Positions 39,397 through 47,968 of a stretch of DNA of 64,000 bases are shown one piece after another (positions within the stretch are counted from its first letter, which is position 1; each line of letters starts with the position of its first letter). Below the pieces are notes generated by a model. It did not search any database. It was not told where the DNA came from and saw only the letters and a list, made by a program, of their open reading frames with translations. Source of the DNA: Microbispora rosea subsp. aerata (GTDB taxonomy: Bacteria; Actinomycetota; Actinomycetes; Streptosporangiales; Streptosporangiaceae). The stretch spans positions 45,772 through 109,771 of the forward strand of contig NZ_BMPY01000024.1 in the NCBI RefSeq assembly GCF_014647835.1, read 5' to 3'. The translations under genes were made by a program, and so were the position numbers.

Positions 39397-39774
39397 GACG
39401 GGCGCCCGGGCCTCGACAACCTCGCGCAACCTGCGGGTCGCACGGGCCGCGCCCAGCCGTGGCCCGTGCGCAGGCGTCCCGCTCGCCGACCACGACCCAC
39501 GAGACAGCCTCGACCGCTCCGGCCCGGGTGACGATGGTCGTGCCGACCCCGGTGAGGACGTCCCTGACGACCTGGGCGACGGCCCGCCCCGCCTCGCTGG
39601 GGGCTCCGGCTCGTGCGCCGACCGCGGAGCCGATCCCGAGCCTTCAGCCTCGGCCGCCCGTTTCCCGGTGGTGTCCCAGGTCTCCACACAGGGTGATTCG
39701 AGCCGATCGCCCTGATCGGATGCCTTCGGCGCGCACGAGGCGGCTCACCGGCCGCGGGACGCCCGCCGGCGGGG
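39397..39774. other. Intergenic region upstream of the cruF-like gene
   Basis: 378 bp. All minus-strand frames here are GC-rich and of low complexity. One frame is open into cruF and could be an N-terminal extension, but I see no domain in it. The promoter of the cruF-crtD-GT2 operon should lie here. Confidence 0.4.
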
Positions 39775-40752
39775 TCACCAGCGGTGGTGCACCTGCGGGC
39801 GGATCAAGTCGTCATAGACCTCGCGGACCGCATCGTGGATCTCGGCCGGCAGCGGCGGGAACTGCGCCGCCGTCACGTTGGCCTCGGCCTGCCGGGGATT
39901 GCGGGCGCCGGGGATCACGACGCTGACCCCGGCCTGGTCGATGACCCAGCGCAGCGCGAACTGCGCCATCGTCATGCCCTCGGGCACGAGACCACGCAGC
40001 CGCTCGACCGCCTGGAGGCCCACGCCGTACTCGACGCCGGAGAAGGTCTCACCGACGTCGAACGCCTCACCCTGGCGGTTGAAGTTGCGGTGGTCGTCCT
40101 CGGCGAAGACCGTCTGCGGTCCGTACTTGCCCGACAGCAGGCCGCTCGCCAGCGGCACCCGGGCGATGATGCCGACGCCGGCCTTCTCGGCGGCGGGCAG
40201 GACCTCCTCCAGCGGCTTCAGCCGGAAGGCGTTGAGGATGATCTGCACGGTGGCCACGCCGGGCCGCGCGATCGCGGTCAGCGCCTCGGCCACCGTCTCC
40301 ACGCTCACGCCGTACGCGGCGACGCGGCCCTCGGCGACCAGCGTGTCGAGCGCGTCGAAGACCTCGTCGGTCTCGAAGACGGCGCTCGGCGGGCAGTGGA
40401 GCTGCACCAGGTCGAGCGTGTCGACGCCCAGGTTGGCGCGGGAGCGGTCGGTCCAGGCGCGGAAGTTGCCCAGCGTGTAGACGTCGGGCGTCTGCTGCAC
40501 CCTGCGGCCCATCTTCGTGGCCACGGTCAGGCCGGACCGCCTCTTGAGCAGCTTGCCGATGATCTTTTCGCTGCGGCCGTCGCCGTACACGTCGGCCGTG
40601 TCGATGAAGTTGACCCCGGCGTCGACGGCGGCGTCGAGTGTGGCCAGCGCGTCGGCTTCGCTAACCTCGCCCCAGTCGGCGCCGAGCTGCCACGCCCCCA
40701 GCCCGACGACGCCGACCTGCTTGCCCGTTCTGCCCAACACGCGCTGTTCCAT
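39775..40752 (-). CDS. Aldo/keto reductase
   Basis: 325-residue NADPH-dependent reductase of the AKR superfamily. The catalytic tetrad is visible as Asp and Tyr in FIDTADVYGDGRSE, Lys in VATKMG and His in VQLHCP. The C-terminal part VSVVIPGARNPRQAEANV binds the cofactor. The substrate is unknown. It is probably independent of the carotenoid operon upstream. Confidence 0.92.
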   Translation of the reverse strand: MEQRVLGRTGKQVGVVGLGAWQLGADWGEVSEADALATLDAAVDAGVNFIDTADVYGDGRSEKIIGKLLKRRSGLTVATKMGRRVQQTPDVYTLGNFRAWTDRSRANLGVDTLDLVQLHCPPSAVFETDEVFDALDTLVAEGRVAAYGVSVETVAEALTAIARPGVATVQIILNAFRLKPLEEVLPAAEKAGVGIIARVPLASGLLSGKYGPQTVFAEDDHRNFNRQGEAFDVGETFSGVEYGVGLQAVERLRGLVPEGMTMAQFALRWVIDQAGVSVVIPGARNPRQAEANVTAAQFPPLPAEIHDAVREVYDDLIRPQVHHRW

Positions 40753-40776
40753 GAGATCAGATCGTAGCGGGGCAGC

Positions 40777-41445
40777 TCAGGCGGGGGCCGGTCCCCCCTT
40801 CAGGTGGTGCAGGAACCAGTCGCGGGCGAGCCGCGCCACGGCCTCCAGGCAGCCCGGCTCCTCGAACAGGTGGGTGGCGCGGGGCACGATCTCCAGGCGG
40901 ACCGGCGCGGTCATCTGCCGCATCGCCTCCCTGTTGAGGTCGAGGACGATGGAGTCGCGCTCCCCCACGATCAGCAGCGTCGGCTGGCGCACCGAGCGGA
41001 GTGCGCTCCCCGCGAGGTCGGGCCTGCCGCCCCTGGACACCACTGCCCTGACACCGGCGGGCCGTGTGGCCGCGGCGACGAGCGCGGCGGCGGCGCCCGT
41101 GCTCGCGCCGAACAGGCCGATGGGCAGACCGCCGATCGCCTCGTCCTCGGGCAGCCGGTCGGCCAGCGCGCCCACCCGGTCGGCGAGCAGGCCGATGTCG
41201 AAGCGCAGGTGGCCGGTGACCGCGTCGACGCGCTCTTCCTCCACGGTGAGCAGGTCGGCCAGGACCGTGGCCAGTCCGGCCCGCTGCAGTTCCCTGGCGA
41301 CGTACCGGTTGCGGGGGCTGTGCCTGCCGCTGCCGCTGCCGTGGGCGAACACCACCGCTCCCCGGGCCTGCCGGGGGACCGCCACGTCCGCGTCGAGCAC
41401 GACCTCGCCGATCGGTATCCGCACGCTGAGTTCGACCTCGCTCAT
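40777..41445 (-). CDS. Alpha/beta hydrolase (dienelactone hydrolase family)
   Basis: 222 residues with the hydrolase fold: VVFAHGSGSGRHSPRNRYVA (oxyanion region), the nucleophile elbow GLFGASTGAAAAL and the C-terminal histidine in PRATHLFEEPG. Closely related proteins are often fused to or paired with phosphoribosyltransferase domains, absent here. GAGGAG lies eight bases before the ATG. It could be co-transcribed with the aldo/keto reductase 24 bp downstream. Substrate unknown. Confidence 0.88.
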   Translation of the reverse strand: MSEVELSVRIPIGEVVLDADVAVPRQARGAVVFAHGSGSGRHSPRNRYVARELQRAGLATVLADLLTVEEERVDAVTGHLRFDIGLLADRVGALADRLPEDEAIGGLPIGLFGASTGAAAALVAAATRPAGVRAVVSRGGRPDLAGSALRSVRQPTLLIVGERDSIVLDLNREAMRQMTAPVRLEIVPRATHLFEEPGCLEAVARLARDWFLHHLKGGPAPA

Positions 41446-41651
41446 GACGACCGCTCCTCTCCGGCCGCACCCCGGCTGAACCCCTTGCCATACCCCGGGT
41501 CAAATCCGACAAACCGGGCACGGCCCGGCCTCCCGGCGCGGCACAGACCGAAGCCCAGAGCTGCGGGGGCGCGGCTCGGGCTCGCCTGAGCGCGGCATGA
41601 GCCCGGCATGAGCGCGCCACCGGGCACGGGGACCGGCCGTCTATGGCCTTC

Positions 41652-41675
41652 CTCTTCGCGGGCGGCCGGGAAGAG
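41652..41675 (-). terminator. Hairpin after the debranching-type enzyme gene
   Basis: CTCTTC (41652-41657) pairs with GAAGAG (41670-41675), enclosing a GC-rich loop, immediately after the stop codon of the gene at 41676. Confidence 0.45.
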
Positions 41676-43832
41676 TCAGGCGTGGGCGCCGGTCTTCGCC
41701 GGCGGGCGTGGCTCCTGGATGAGACGGACATCCTCGGGCAGGCCGCTCACGTGCACCGTGCCGCTGCCCGGCCGGGCCCTGAGATCGATCCGCGCGCCCG
41801 CGAGCGGCAGCTTGGAGATGCGCAGGTTCCCGAACCCCGGGGGCAGCGCCGGCGCGATCCACACCTTGCCGTGCGGCACCCACGGGTCGATGCGCAGCAG
41901 GAGCCGTACGAGCTGGACCGGGGTGGCCGAGGCCCACGCCTGCGGGGAGCACGAGGTCGGGTACGGCACCGGCGCGCTGAACTCTGCCCGGTCGAACCCG
42001 CAGAAGAGCTCCGGCAGCCGGTCGCCGAAGGCGCGGGCGGCGTCGAGCAGCCCGAGGGCGATGCGCTGAGCCTCCTCCACGAAGCCGTAGCGCATGAGCC
42101 CGGAGGCGACCAGTGCGCTGTCGTGCGGCCAGACGGAGCCGTTGTGGTAGCTCATCGGGTTGTAGGCGCCCATGTCCGAGGCGAGGGTGCGTACGCCGAA
42201 GCCGGTGAACATCCGGGGCGACATCAGGTGCGCGGCCACGGCCGGGGCCTTGTCCCGGTCGACGATGCCCGACCACAGGCAGTGCCCCATGTTGGAGGCG
42301 AGGGCGTCGATCGGGCGGCCCTCGTGGTCGAGCCCGACGGCGAAGTAGCCGCGATCGGGCAGCCAGAACCGCTCGTTGAACCGGGCGCGCAGCTCGGCGG
42401 CGCGGTCCCGGTAACGCCGCTCGGTCTCCTTGTCGCCCGCCTCCTGGGCGAAGTAGTGGCGGGCGATGTAGGCGGCGTAGACGTACCCCTGCGCCTCGGC
42501 GAGGGCGATGGGCGAGCGGGCGAGCGTGCCGTCGGCGAAGTTGATGCCGTCGAAGGAGTCCTTCCAGCCCTGGTTGAGCAGCCCCTGGTCGGTCTTCCGC
42601 TGATACCACAGGAAGCCGTCGCGGATGCCGTACCGCTCGATCCAGTCGAGCGCGGCGTCGGCGTTGGGGAGAAGCCGCTCCACCGCCTCGCGGTGCAGGC
42701 CCCACCGGCGCAGCTCGCCGAGGACGATGACGAACAGCGGGCTGGCGTCCACCGAGCCGTAGTAGGCGTGCCCGCCGGGGGTGGTGTCGTCCTGCCGGGC
42801 CCCGTACCTCAGCTCGTGCATGATCTTCCCGGGCTCCTCCTCGCTCAGCGGGTCGGTCTTGGCGCCCTGGAGATCGGCCAGCCTGCGCAGCGTGCCGTAC
42901 GCGAGATTGGGGTCGAGCAGCAGGGCGAACCACGAGGTGAGCAGCGAGTCGCGGCCGAACAGCGTCATGAACCACGGCGCCCCGGCCGCGATGGAGGGCG
43001 GCAGCTCGGGATGCTCGGGATCGAACAGCCGCAGCGCGCTGAGGTCGTTGTGAGACTGGCGGAGGATCCCCGCCAGGGAGGAGTTGGCCGTCGTCACCGT
43101 GGGGAGCTGTTTGTTCCACTCGAACAGTTGCCCGGCGCGCCGCGCCAGCGCGGGTGACAGCCGTTTCTCCGAGTACCACGGCTCGGTCTCGACCCCGTCG
43201 ATGATCGGATTGACCCGCACCCCGGCCGTCCACTCGCCGCGCGGCGGCACCACCACGCGGAAGATGATCAGGCGCGGGTTGACGACGGGCAGCACCGGGG
43301 TGCCGTCGGCCTCCGCGACCACCCGTGCTCCCCGGGCCTTGCTGACCGAGAACATGCGCAGCGACCGTTCCTCCGCCACGGTCGTCACGTCGGCCACCCA
43401 GTGCACCCGATGGGTTTTCACCTCGAACAGGTCGCACACGTCGGAGCCGATGTGCAGGGTCACCATGCATCCGGCCGGCTCGTGGGACATGTTGCGGATG
43501 GTGAGGTCCTCCGACAGCCCGCCGCCGACGTACCGGTCGCGCACGACGAGCAGCGTGCTCTCGGCCTGGCCAGGCCGCGGCGCCGCCCGGCCGATGAACG
43601 TCGCGTGGTGCGGCTCACCGGTGACGACCTGGAGCTCCTCGATCGCGCCGTCGTCGACGCGCAGCTCCCACTGGGACAGCAGCCGGGTGTCGGCGTAGTA
43701 GATCCCCTGGGCCGAGCCGGGCAGGATGTCGCCGTTGCGGGCCGACACGCAGAACGATCCGCCGGCCACGAGTGTCATGGCGCCCCCGCCGATGGCGTTG
43801 GGCTGTCCCTCGAACGTCCACCCGCTCGTCAT
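41676..43832 (-). CDS. Glycogen debranching-type enzyme (amylo-alpha-1,6-glucosidase family)
   Basis: 718 residues. The N-terminal domain (TLVAGGSFCVSARNGDI, GIYYADTRLLSQWEL) is the glycogen-debranching N-terminal module; the C-terminal part is an (alpha/alpha)6 barrel with GAPWFMTLFGRDSLLTSW, QGWKDSFDGINFADG and NGSVWPHDSALVASGLMRYG, whose Asp/Glu residues are the likely catalytic pair. Such enzymes trim alpha-glucans or other glucosides in the cytosol. The ATG at 43832 was chosen over a GTG three codons upstream. It is divergent from a small conserved gene. Confidence 0.88.
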   Translation of the reverse strand: MTSGWTFEGQPNAIGGGAMTLVAGGSFCVSARNGDILPGSAQGIYYADTRLLSQWELRVDDGAIEELQVVTGEPHHATFIGRAAPRPGQAESTLLVVRDRYVGGGLSEDLTIRNMSHEPAGCMVTLHIGSDVCDLFEVKTHRVHWVADVTTVAEERSLRMFSVSKARGARVVAEADGTPVLPVVNPRLIIFRVVVPPRGEWTAGVRVNPIIDGVETEPWYSEKRLSPALARRAGQLFEWNKQLPTVTTANSSLAGILRQSHNDLSALRLFDPEHPELPPSIAAGAPWFMTLFGRDSLLTSWFALLLDPNLAYGTLRRLADLQGAKTDPLSEEEPGKIMHELRYGARQDDTTPGGHAYYGSVDASPLFVIVLGELRRWGLHREAVERLLPNADAALDWIERYGIRDGFLWYQRKTDQGLLNQGWKDSFDGINFADGTLARSPIALAEAQGYVYAAYIARHYFAQEAGDKETERRYRDRAAELRARFNERFWLPDRGYFAVGLDHEGRPIDALASNMGHCLWSGIVDRDKAPAVAAHLMSPRMFTGFGVRTLASDMGAYNPMSYHNGSVWPHDSALVASGLMRYGFVEEAQRIALGLLDAARAFGDRLPELFCGFDRAEFSAPVPYPTSCSPQAWASATPVQLVRLLLRIDPWVPHGKVWIAPALPPGFGNLRISKLPLAGARIDLRARPGSGTVHVSGLPEDVRLIQEPRPPAKTGAHA

Positions 43833-43975
43833 GCCGATCACCCCGGCCCGGTCCCTCGGTCTCGACGGTTGCCCCCATACCCGGAGATCGAGCCGGCTTT
43901 CGCCAACTCTGTACGCTTACGCGACTTGAGCGGGCTTTTACTCGCCGATGACCTGAAATTCCCTACCCTTCCGGC

Positions 43976-44176
43976 ATGCGCAGATGGGTGAGCTCGGACG
44001 GGCACGAGGTGGACCCGGTCGTCATCGAGGGCCGCCCGCTGCTGCGCGTACGGCACCTGGGCTACCACGTCGGCTACTGCGGCTCGGTCGCGGAGGTGGC
44101 GGCCCATGTCGATCTCGCCGACCTGGTCGAGGTCGTCGAATTGCGGCAGGCCGCCGAAGCCCGTACGCAGGGATGA
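43976..44176 (+). CDS. Small conserved actinobacterial protein of unknown function
   Basis: 66 residues beginning MRRWVSSDGHEVDPVVIEG and containing RHLGYHVGYCGSVAEVAAHVD and LVEVVEL. I recall this pattern from short uncharacterised actinobacterial proteins, often near regulators. It has no membrane segment or known motif. A TACCCT hexamer six bases before the ATG hints at a nearly leaderless transcript. Confidence 0.65.
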   Translation: MRRWVSSDGHEVDPVVIEGRPLLRVRHLGYHVGYCGSVAEVAAHVDLADLVEVVELRQAAEARTQG

Positions 44177-44242
44177 GGGGCGAGCCGGTTCCGGCCCACC
44201 CCTCGGTCGTGCCACCGCGTCACCTCGTCGCGGCGGGGCTGA

Positions 44243-45046
44243 TCATTCCCAGCCCGGGATGTTCCAGAAGTCGTCGGCCGACTTCGGCTGCGCCTTGGGC
44301 TGGGCCTTGGGCTGGGCCTTGGGCTGAGCCTTCGGCTTGGCCTTGGCGGCGGGCTTCGCCTTCTCGGCCTTCGGCATGCCCCAGCCCTGCATGTGGCGCA
44401 CCCAGGCGCCGGCGTGCTCGTCGTCGTCCTTCGTCCGGCGGATCGACGGCGAACCGGCGAAGTCGTTGCCGGACAGCTTGGTGTACGTCGGCTGGTTGGA
44501 CGAGGGGTGCAGGTAGACGTCCTGCGGCGAGCGCTGGCTGTTGTTCTTGCCGGTGGCGGGCATCGTGAACATGGAGCCGTTCGACGGCTGCGAGCCGCTC
44601 TCCTGGTTCTTGTTCACCGGGCCGCCCATGCCGCCGATCACCGGGAGGCCGGCCAGCGGGTTGCCGCCCGAGGGGCCTCCGGCCGGCTGCGTGCCGGCCT
44701 TCCGCTCGCCGGCCGTGTCGCCGCCCGGCGCCTGCTTCCCTGCGGTGTCGCCGCCGGGCGCCTGCTTGCCGGCCGCCGGGCCCTTGGGGCTCTGGCCGCT
44801 CGCCATCGGGCCGTTGGCCCGGCTGTCCGACTCGTCCGCCGACATGAACGGGCCGACCTTCGCGCCCTTGTCCAGAATGTCCAGGGCCTTGGACGCGACG
44901 AAGTCGGGCTCCTCCGGGTGGTTCATGGCCAGCGCGGCGATTTGCTTGCCGGGCGACATCGGCTCCTTGGCCGACAGCGGAGCCGGGTCCGCCGGCGCGG
45001 GACCCGACAGGAGAGCCGCGGCGAGTACGGCAGTGCAAAGAGGCAT
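44243..45046 (-). CDS. Secreted repeat-containing protein (paralogue A)
   Basis: 267 residues. The signal peptide MPLCTAVLAAALLSGPAPAD is nearly the same as that of the protein at 46327. The mature chain is low in hydrophobics, with a duplicated GKQAPGGDTA (residues about 93-112), a central QDVYLHPSSNQPTY, and a C-terminal Lys/Ala/Gln/Pro run made of KAQP units before the end FWNIPGWE. I recognise no domain. The related gene B shares the QDV(Y/F)-x-x-P element and upstream DNA. Probably a secreted structural or surface protein; function unknown. Confidence 0.7.
   Translation of the reverse strand: MPLCTAVLAAALLSGPAPADPAPLSAKEPMSPGKQIAALAMNHPEEPDFVASKALDILDKGAKVGPFMSADESDSRANGPMASGQSPKGPAAGKQAPGGDTAGKQAPGGDTAGERKAGTQPAGGPSGGNPLAGLPVIGGMGGPVNKNQESGSQPSNGSMFTMPATGKNNSQRSPQDVYLHPSSNQPTYTKLSGNDFAGSPSIRRTKDDDEHAGAWVRHMQGWGMPKAEKAKPAAKAKPKAQPKAQPKAQPKAQPKSADDFWNIPGWE
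44283..44342 (-). repeat. Five 12-bp tandem units encoding KAQP-type repeats
   Basis: Units start at 44283, 44295, 44307, 44319 and 44331 with the pattern CTT(G/C)GGCT(G/T)xGC; the middle three are nearly identical. They encode the Lys-Ala-Gln-Pro run of secreted protein A and are prone to copy-number change. Confidence 0.85.
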
Positions 45047-45120
45047 GAGAATTTCCCCCGAAATCCGATGGACAGTACAAGAACGAAGGTATGCGCACGA
45101 TGCCGGGCCATCACGGAGCC

Positions 45121-45161
45121 GACGCCTAGTGTCCGGTCAAATAAGAGGATCGGCCGCTTCA
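45121..45161 (-). promoter_or_regulatory. Conserved upstream block A (shared with gene B)
   Basis: About 33 of 41 positions match 46981-47021, including an invariant GTCCGGTCAA (45131-45140) and a nearly invariant GATCGGSCGCTTCA at identical spacing. On the minus strand this gives TTGACCGGACA followed 15 bases later by GTGAT in both copies. Probably a shared promoter or operator, perhaps for an alternative sigma factor. Confidence 0.55.
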
Positions 45162-45348
45162 GGGCAATAGCGCCCAGGTCACTCCCGCTCGCCGAATTCA
45201 GAAACACCACCGGCCGATCCAAAGGAGCCAGTGCCCGAAAAAGGAGAAATAAGCGTGAATTCCTGTGCGAATTGCCCGGAGACAACCGGGCCGGCCGGGA
45301 TACACACGTACCACCACCACAACCAGAACTTCCCGCCGCAAACGGAAC

Positions 45349-45376
45349 GGGGGCGAGCCGTGAACGGCTCACCCCC
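45349..45376 (-). terminator. Terminator after the fasciclin gene
   Basis: GGGGGCGAGCCG (45349-45360), TGAA loop, CGGCTCACCCCC (45365-45376): 12-bp stem with one C-A mismatch, 29 bp after the stop codon. Confidence 0.75.
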
Positions 45377-45404
45377 GTGAAGGCTGTCGGCAGGGCGGCG
45401 GCGG

Positions 45405-46064
45405 TTACCTCGGCGTGAGGACCTTGTCGACCTGATAGATGGTGGCGTTGCTCGTCGCGATGTTCCCGCAGGTGACCGCGGCGTCGTTGACCTTCAGGCT
45501 GGAGTCGGAGCCCGAGACGTCGAGCTTGCGGCCCTCCAGGGTGGCCAGCTTGCCGCGCATGTCCGCGGGCGTCTTGCGTCCCTTGACCACGTGGTAGGCC
45601 AGCAGCCCCCTGAGCGACTTACGGTTCGACATGAGCTGGTCGAGCTGGTTCTTCGGGATCTTGCCGAACGCGTCGTTGGTCGGCGCGAACACCGTGATGT
45701 CCTTGGCGGAGTTCAGCGTCTCGACCAGCCCGGCCTTCTTCACCACGCTCGCCAGCGTGGACAGCGACGGGATGTCGGAGATCGCGGTGCCGACCGGCAC
45801 CTTGGCCAGCTCGGCGGGGCTGCCCTTGCCCGAGACCGGGAGGGAGGAGCAGCCCGCCCCGACGGGCGATCCGGACACCGACGGCGACGGGCTCGCCGAG
45901 ACGGTCTCACTCGCCTCGGGGCTGGGGGTTTCACTGGGCATCTCCGTGGCGGTCTCGTTGGCCGCGACCGGAGCCGCGGGATTGCCGCCACCCTGGCTGC
46001 CGCATGCCGCGGACATCGAAAGCGCCGCGGTCAGGGCGGCAAGGGCGAGCAGACGGGTATTCAT
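45405..46064 (-). CDS. Fasciclin (FAS1) domain lipoprotein
   Basis: 219 residues with a signal peptide and lipobox (LSMSAAC, Cys near residue 21), a Thr/Ser/Pro/Glu linker, and one FAS1 domain with the H1 motif ITVFAPTNDAFGKIP and the H2 region LLAYHVVKGRKTPADM. Similar to MPT70/MPT83-like and other actinobacterial surface lipoproteins that may mediate adhesion. It lies between the paired secreted genes A and B on the same strand. Confidence 0.9.
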   Translation of the reverse strand: MNTRLLALAALTAALSMSAACGSQGGGNPAAPVAANETATEMPSETPSPEASETVSASPSPSVSGSPVGAGCSSLPVSGKGSPAELAKVPVGTAISDIPSLSTLASVVKKAGLVETLNSAKDITVFAPTNDAFGKIPKNQLDQLMSNRKSLRGLLAYHVVKGRKTPADMRGKLATLEGRKLDVSGSDSSLKVNDAAVTCGNIATSNATIYQVDKVLTPR

Positions 46065-46326
46065 GATCGTGCTTCCTTAGTAAGTGGAAAGGTCGTTGCT
46101 GGGTGGCGGGTCAGTGCGCGATGAGACGCGGAACGGACGCACCGATCGGTCCTCGGACCGGACGCGGTGCCGGGCGTGCCACCCGCACGACCCCCGCGCC
46201 ATGCGACCCCTGCGGACGGCGGCACCGGAAGAGCCCGCCACACCGGCTCAGGGCGGGTGTGGCGGGCCGTTCAGACGGGCCGGTCACACGGGCGCTCTTC
46301 CAATCGGGCCGTCCGGGGCGAGCTCA

Positions 46327-46908
46327 TCAGCCGCGTGACCGCGGATGCGCGCCGTGCCGGGCGATCGCCTTCTGGCGCGCCTCCTTCTGCTGCGGGGTCC
46401 GCCGCTCCGCCCTGGACGGATAGGACCTGGCCGACTGGATCCCCTGCAGCGGGCGGAAGGTGAACGGCTGCAGCACCTCTCCGGACGCACCGGGGGCGAA
46501 AACGGGCTGGATGAAGACGTCGCGCGTCTTCGGATCGATCACCGGGACATACCTGGTCTCGTTCGCCGTGCCGCCCGTCGTCCCCTCGGGCTTTCCGGTG
46601 TCCGCGCCCGGCAGGCCGTACGTCCCGGAGGTTCCGGTCGCGCTCACCTTTGCGGCGCTGCCGTCGCGGCTGTCGTCCATCCCGCCGGGAGTCATCCATG
46701 GCGGCGTCTGGGGGAGGGTGAACGGAAACTCCCCCGCCTGCGATGCCATGCCGGGCAGCGTCGCGTAAGGTGCCCGCCCCGAGGACGGCGACGCGGCCTT
46801 GTCCGCGTTCGTGGTTGCCCTCGTCCCGGGCGGGGCCGGGTCCGGCGGCACGGCGGCCGGCCCGGACAGCATGGTGGCGGCCAGTACGGCGGCTGTACAG
46901 AGAGGCAT
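46327..46908 (-). CDS. Secreted protein (paralogue B)
   Basis: 193 residues. The signal peptide MPLCTAAVLAATMLSGPA matches that of gene A. The mature part is Pro/Thr/Gly-rich with FPFTLPQTPPWMTPGGMD, RDVFIQPVFAPGASGE and a basic C-terminus (RRTPQQKEARQKAIARHG). No known domain. Start region and upstream DNA align with gene A, so the two arose by duplication and then diverged in their mature parts. Confidence 0.65.
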   Translation of the reverse strand: MPLCTAAVLAATMLSGPAAVPPDPAPPGTRATTNADKAASPSSGRAPYATLPGMASQAGEFPFTLPQTPPWMTPGGMDDSRDGSAAKVSATGTSGTYGLPGADTGKPEGTTGGTANETRYVPVIDPKTRDVFIQPVFAPGASGEVLQPFTFRPLQGIQSARSYPSRAERRTPQQKEARQKAIARHGAHPRSRG

Positions 46909-47338
46909 GAGACTCCCCCGAGGTCATGGATGGTACGAGCACGACGGTAAGCGCCGCACCGGGGAGTGATCACGCATCCGACGACCAATGTCCGGTCAAG
47001 CATGATGATCGGGCGCTTCACCCGCAAAGATCCCATCGCGCCCGCAAGCGGCCTCAGTACGCCGAGGTAGTACGGCCGTCACGTCCGACCGGCCCGCCCT
47101 GGGCCGGCTTGTGTGGACGCGGGGAGTCGCGCCCGTCGACGATCACCGGACGTGACGGCTGGTCATCCGCTCGGGCACACGCGTGCTGCCGATGGTGCGG
47201 GAGGACGCGATGGGCGGCGGGCGCCCGTGCTGTGGAACGTCGTGCCCTCCGGCACGCTGCCGGGCGTCTTCGGCGGGCTGCCGGCCGGCATGAGCGTCGC
47301 CTGGATCTGCGTGATCTCCTGCGAGGTGCGCGCCCGGC
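46909..47338. other. Intergenic region upstream of secreted protein B
   Basis: 430 bp. It contains conserved block B (46981-47021). The rest, next to the hicB-like gene, has open frames on both strands but no domain that I can name. A HicA partner was sought here and not found. Confidence 0.5.
46981..47021 (-). promoter_or_regulatory. Conserved upstream block B
   Basis: Counterpart of 45121-45161, with GTCCGGTCAA at 46991-47000. It lies 73 bp upstream of the gene B ATG, the same distance as block A from gene A within a few bases. Confidence 0.55.
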
Positions 47339-47563
47339 TCAGTCCGGCAACCTGACCTCGATCGGCACCACGATCGGCGGTTGCGTCGGAGGATTCGGCG
47401 GGGGGCGATGCTCGAAGTAGTGCTCCAGGGCCTTCCGGAGCCGATCGAGCGCCTCGTCGACGGTGTGTCCCTCGGAGGCCATCTCGACCTGGACGCACCG
47501 TGCGCAGTACATGCCACCATCCTCCGGCGTGACGGTCGCGGTCAGCCGCACGGTTCGTCCCAT
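47339..47563 (-). CDS. HicB-like antitoxin-family protein, apparently orphan
   Basis: 74 residues: LTATVTPEDGGMYCARCVQVEM, then ASEGHTVDEALDRLRKALEHYFE, the partial RNase-H-like fold of HicB antitoxins. The C-terminus is Pro-rich and lacks a DNA-binding domain. No HicA (double-stranded-RNA-binding-type toxin) gene is found on either side, so it may be a solitary HicB-like regulator. The ATG at 47563 is chosen because the family starts here; the frame is open further upstream. Confidence 0.7.
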   Translation of the reverse strand: MGRTVRLTATVTPEDGGMYCARCVQVEMASEGHTVDEALDRLRKALEHYFEHRPPPNPPTQPPIVVPIEVRLPD

Positions 47564-47739
47564 GCTCGGCACATACGCGGGAGTGAGTCCGGATAATCCC
47601 CTCGCGGAGGCAACAGGGCGGAGATTCCACAGACAGCTCCGGGCCCCGCGCATGCGTCGTACCGGAATTTTGCCGTGCGGATGGCCATGCCGGTGGTTTG
47701 CCGGTAGGGCAGCGCGTTTCCTCGGGTAGGGCCGGGCCT

Positions 47740-47967
47740 ATGGGCAAGGCGAAGAAGAAGGAAGAGCCGTCGGTGGGCGACGAGGTCACCTGGAAGAGCC
47801 ACGGCGGCGAGGCGGCCGGCAAGGTCGAGAAGAAGATCACCGAGCGCACGGAGGAGGCGGGCCGCACCGTGGCCGCGTCACCGGAGGACCCGCAGTTCCT
47901 CGTACGCAGCGAGAAAAGCGGGGGAACGGCGGTGCACAAGCCGTCGGCTCTGCACCCGAAGGAGTGA
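47740..47967 (+). CDS. DUF2945 (hypervirulence-associated TUDOR-type) protein
   Basis: 75 residues beginning with a Lys-rich stretch, then VGDEVTWKSHGGEAAGKVEKK, the signature of the small SH3/TUDOR-like DUF2945 domain, ending VHKPSALHPKE. Molecular role unknown. It is followed after one base by a DUF3140 gene; the two are commonly paired in actinobacteria. Confidence 0.85.
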   Translation: MGKAKKKEEPSVGDEVTWKSHGGEAAGKVEKKITERTEEAGRTVAASPEDPQFLVRSEKSGGTAVHKPSALHPKE

Positions 47968-47968
47968 C

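Larger units (their letters stand above)
45047..45404. other. Intergenic region upstream of secreted protein A
   Basis: 358 bp between gene A and the fasciclin gene. It holds the conserved upstream block at 45121-45161, an AT-richer stretch at 45205-45260 and the fasciclin terminator. No gene seen. Confidence 0.6.

Noticed and set aside
39397-39687. 97-residue N-terminal extension of the CruF-like protein
   Set aside because: The extension is Ser/Pro/Arg-rich and unlike CruF N-termini; the membrane domain is complete from GTG 39396. The upstream ATG cannot be fully excluded.
47080-47338. Possible HicA toxin gene or other small gene downstream of the HicB-like gene
   Set aside because: Frames on both strands are open over parts of this stretch, but none shows the HicA fold residues or a good start with a ribosome-binding site.
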